Source of the DNA: Pseudomonas karstica | GTDB lineage: Bacteria; Pseudomonadota; Gammaproteobacteria; Pseudomonadales; Pseudomonadaceae | Assembly (NCBI RefSeq): GCF_009707515.1 | Contig: NZ_WLYI01000010.1 | Location: 80,674-144,673 of the forward strand | Reading direction: 5' to 3' | DNA: 64,000 nucleotides | In this document: positions 61,657-64,000 of the stretch, piece after piece | Layout: each line of letters begins with the position of its first letter | Position numbering within the stretch: position 1 is the stretch's first letter | Translations under genes and position numbers: made by a program | Notes under the pieces: model-generated | Databases searched by the model: none | What the model saw: the letters and a program-made list of their open reading frames with translations, nothing else | Told to the model about the DNA's origin: nothing

Positions 61657-62955
61657 ATGGAAACCCTGAAACTCGCCACCCGCCGTTGGTGGTACATCAT
61701 GCCGATTGTGTTTATCACCTACAGCCTGGCGTACCTGGACCGCGCCAACTATGGCTTTGCCGCTGCATCTGGCATGGCCGAAGACCTGATGATCACACCG
61801 GGCATGTCGTCATTGCTCGGCGCCCTATTCTTCCTCGGTTACTTTTTCTTCCAGGTACCGGGGGCGATTTACGCCCAGAAGCGCAGCGTGAAGAAGCTGA
61901 TTTTTGTCAGCCTGATCCTGTGGGGTAGCCTGGCGACCTTGACCGGTATCGTCTCCAACGCCTACATGCTGATCGGCATTCGCTTCATGCTCGGCGTGGT
62001 GGAAGCCGCTGTCATGCCGGCGATGCTGGTGTACCTGTGCCACTGGTTCACCCGCGCCGAACGCTCCCGCGCCAACACCTTCCTGATTCTCGGCAACCCG
62101 GTGACCATGTTGTGGATGTCGGTGGTATCGGGCTATCTGGTGCAACATTACAGCTGGCGCTGGATGTTTATCATCGAAGGCTTACCCGCGGTGCTCTGGG
62201 CCTTTATCTGGTGGCGCCTGGCGGACGAGCGCCCGGCCGACGCCAAGTGGCTGAGCCCACAACACAAGCACGACCTGGAAAAAGCCCTGGCCGATGAGCA
62301 AATCGGCATCAAGGCAGTCAAGAATTACGCCGAAGCCTTCCGCTCGCCCAAGGTGATCCTCCTGGCCCTGCAATTTTTTTGCTGGAGCATCGGCGTTTAC
62401 GGCTTTGTGCTGTGGCTGCCGTCGATCCTCAAGTCCGGCTTGCAGATGGACATGGTCGAAGCCGGCTGGCTGTCGGCACTGCCTTACCTGGCAGCGGTGA
62501 TCGGCATGCTCGTGGTGTCCTGGGGTTCGGACAAGCTGCAAAAGCGTAAACGCTTTGTCTGGCCGCCGCTGTTGATCGCCTCGATCGCGTTTTATGGGTC
62601 CTACGCCTTGGGGGCCGAACATTTCTGGTGGTCTTACACCTTGCTGGTGGTCGCCGGCGCCTGCATGTATGCACCCTACGGGCCGTTTTTCGCCATCGTC
62701 CCGGAGATTCTGCCAGCCAACGTCGCGGGCGGCGCCATGGCCTTGATCAACAGCATGGGTGCACTGGGCTCGTTCTGCGGTTCGTACCTGGTGGGCTACC
62801 TCAATAGCAGCACTGGCTCCCCCGGCGCGTCCTATTTGCTGATGAGTGGCGCACTGTTGGTCTCGGTGGTGTTGACGATTGCCCTCAAGCCCGGCGCCAG
62901 CGACCGTGAACAAACGCCTTTGCGCGCTCTTGAACTGAAGGTAAAAGCCTCATGA
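61657..62955 (+). CDS. kguT: 2-ketogluconate MFS transporter KguT
   Basis: A 432-residue anion:cation symporter-family MFS permease with 12 spans. It has YLDRANYGFAAASGM in span 1 and FFLGYFFFQVPGAIYAQK in span 2, typical of hexonate and phthalate transporters. AGGAG lies before ATG 61657. An in-frame opening extends back to 61123 inside kguK, but its translation is unrelated Arg-rich sequence. It overlaps kguD by ATGA. Confidence 0.92.
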   Translation: METLKLATRRWWYIMPIVFITYSLAYLDRANYGFAAASGMAEDLMITPGMSSLLGALFFLGYFFFQVPGAIYAQKRSVKKLIFVSLILWGSLATLTGIVSNAYMLIGIRFMLGVVEAAVMPAMLVYLCHWFTRAERSRANTFLILGNPVTMLWMSVVSGYLVQHYSWRWMFIIEGLPAVLWAFIWWRLADERPADAKWLSPQHKHDLEKALADEQIGIKAVKNYAEAFRSPKVILLALQFFCWSIGVYGFVLWLPSILKSGLQMDMVEAGWLSALPYLAAVIGMLVVSWGSDKLQKRKRFVWPPLLIASIAFYGSYALGAEHFWWSYTLLVVAGACMYAPYGPFFAIVPEILPANVAGGAMALINSMGALGSFCGSYLVGYLNSSTGSPGASYLLMSGALLVSVVLTIALKPGASDREQTPLRALELKVKAS

Positions 62956-63929
62956 AAAAATCTGTCGTGCTCTATAAAACACTCTCGGCCCCGTTAATGG
63001 CCCGCTTGCAGGAAGCCGCCGCGGTTACGTTGATTGAAAGCCTCGACGCTGGCGGTCTGGCCCAATTGCGCGATGCCCTGCCCACTGCCCATGGCCTGCT
63101 CGGTGCCAGCCTGCGCCTGGATGCCAAACTGCTGGACCTGGCACCACAACTGGAGGCGGTAGCCAGTGTCTCGGTGGGCGTCGACAACTACGACATCAAC
63201 TACCTGACCGAGCGCGGGATACTGCTTAGCAATACCCCTGACGTACTCACCGAAACCACCGCCGATACAGGCTTCGCCCTGATCCTGGCCACCGCCCGGC
63301 GGGTGGTGGAACTGGCAAACATGGTCCGTGCCGGTAACTGGAACCAGAACATCGGCCCACTGCATTTTGGCAGTGACGTGCATGGCAAAACCCTGGGCAT
63401 CATTGGCATGGGCCGCATCGGCGAAGCCCTGGCCCAACGTGGGCACTTTGGTTTTAACATGCCGGTGATCTACCACAGCCATTCGCCCAAGCCTTTAGTG
63501 GAACAACGTTTTGGTGCTCAATACTGCAGCTTGCCGGACTTGCTCAAACAAGCCGACTTCGTTTGCCTGACCCTACCATTGACCGCTCAAACCCAAGGTC
63601 TGATCGGCGCCAAGGAGTTTGCCTTGATGGGGCCAGAGACGATCTTCATCAATATCTCCCGAGGCAAGGTGGTGGACGAAGCGGCGCTGATCGACGCCTT
63701 GCAACAACGCACCATACGGGCGGCCGGGCTCGACGTGTTCGAGCGCGAACCCCTGAACCACGACTCACCGTTGCTGGGCCTGAGCAACGTGGTGGCCACT
63801 CCACATATCGGTTCCGCCACCCATGAAACCCGGGAAGCAATGGCCCGTTGTGCGGTAGACAACCTGTTGGCGGCGCTGGCGGGGGAACGGCCGAAGAACC
63901 TGGTCAATACAGCGGCCTGGAAACCCTGA
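62952..63929 (+). CDS. kguD: 2-ketogluconate-6-phosphate reductase KguD
   Basis: A 325-residue D-2-hydroxyacid dehydrogenase family reductase converting 2-keto-6-phosphogluconate to 6-phosphogluconate. It has the NAD(P) motif GIIGMGRIGEALA, the catalytic Arg in INISRGKVVDE, Glu in DVFEREPL and His in TPHIGSATHETR. It overlaps the kguT stop (ATGA). It ends the operon, and a REP element begins 10 bases after its stop. Confidence 0.93.
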   Translation: MKKSVVLYKTLSAPLMARLQEAAAVTLIESLDAGGLAQLRDALPTAHGLLGASLRLDAKLLDLAPQLEAVASVSVGVDNYDINYLTERGILLSNTPDVLTETTADTGFALILATARRVVELANMVRAGNWNQNIGPLHFGSDVHGKTLGIIGMGRIGEALAQRGHFGFNMPVIYHSHSPKPLVEQRFGAQYCSLPDLLKQADFVCLTLPLTAQTQGLIGAKEFALMGPETIFINISRGKVVDEAALIDALQQRTIRAAGLDVFEREPLNHDSPLLGLSNVVATPHIGSATHETREAMARCAVDNLLAALAGERPKNLVNTAAWKP

Positions 63930-63938
63930 AACCCGGTT

Positions 63939-64000
63939 GTAGCCGCTGTCGAGGCACGAGGCTGCGATAAGGGCCGAAGGACCTTCAGCGATTTCAAGGC
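63939..64000 (+). repeat. REP element at the window edge
   Basis: GTAGCCGCTGTCGAGGCACG followed by the same right arm and CCTTCAGCGATTTCAAGGC spacer as the 134-bp array. It continues beyond the window, so the copy number here is unknown. Confidence 0.85.

Overview
The window is a chromosomal stretch of a fluorescent Pseudomonas (P. fluorescens / P. protegens type). The evidence is high GC and Pseudomonas gene content: benABCDK-benR, mexEF-oprN, the ptxS-kguEKTD 2-ketogluconate operon, Ku with a three-domain LigD, LpxO, and abundant GTAG-starting REP elements. I see no tRNA, rRNA, CRISPR array, complete insertion sequence or phage.

Layout. 1-4179: a molybdopterin lipoprotein, a cytochrome b561 and an exported protein, divergent from an OmpR-family two-component system, with paired operators between. 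4342-10460: benzoate degradation (benR-benABCD-benK, minus strand) with a BenR/XylS-type tandem site. 10969-16820: mexEF-oprN efflux operon with a strong terminator. 17172-18986: an AT-rich foreign patch with a truncated cupin/JmjC gene, a ThiF/MccB-like C-terminal fragment and an MFS exporter. 18987-24467: an AraC regulator and the ferrous-iron uptake operon efeUOB plus efeM. 24807-34725: glycosyltransferase, two-module NRPS and FAD monooxygenase, matching the brabantamide (braABC) type, followed by an alpha/beta hydrolase. 35836-47023: pssA, a TetR regulator with its palindrome, a DUF1348 protein, a PQQ-type sugar dehydrogenase, the Ku/LigD end-joining pair, lpxO, wzz and a frameshifted gene. 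47225-56294: the ABC-F ATPase YbiT, an exceptional 134-bp tandem REP array, and an RstAB-like two-component system divergent from an RND pump without its own outer-membrane gene. 56386-58605: a DUF1345 protein, an AraC regulator and a LysE exporter. 58741-63929: ptxS and kguEKTD with two perfect PtxS operators.

The most notable system is the lipodipeptide cluster. The A-domain specificity residues read Ser (DVWHLSLID+K) and, with one deviation, Pro (DVQFNAHVV+K). With the glycosyltransferase and the flavin monooxygenase, this predicts a glycosylated N-acyl Ser-Pro bicyclic product of the brabantamide kind. The second theme is how REP elements shape gene ends. They form a 134-bp array with an alternating two-unit pattern, supply the TAG stop codons of two genes, and appear to have been read through to make the C-terminus of KguK.
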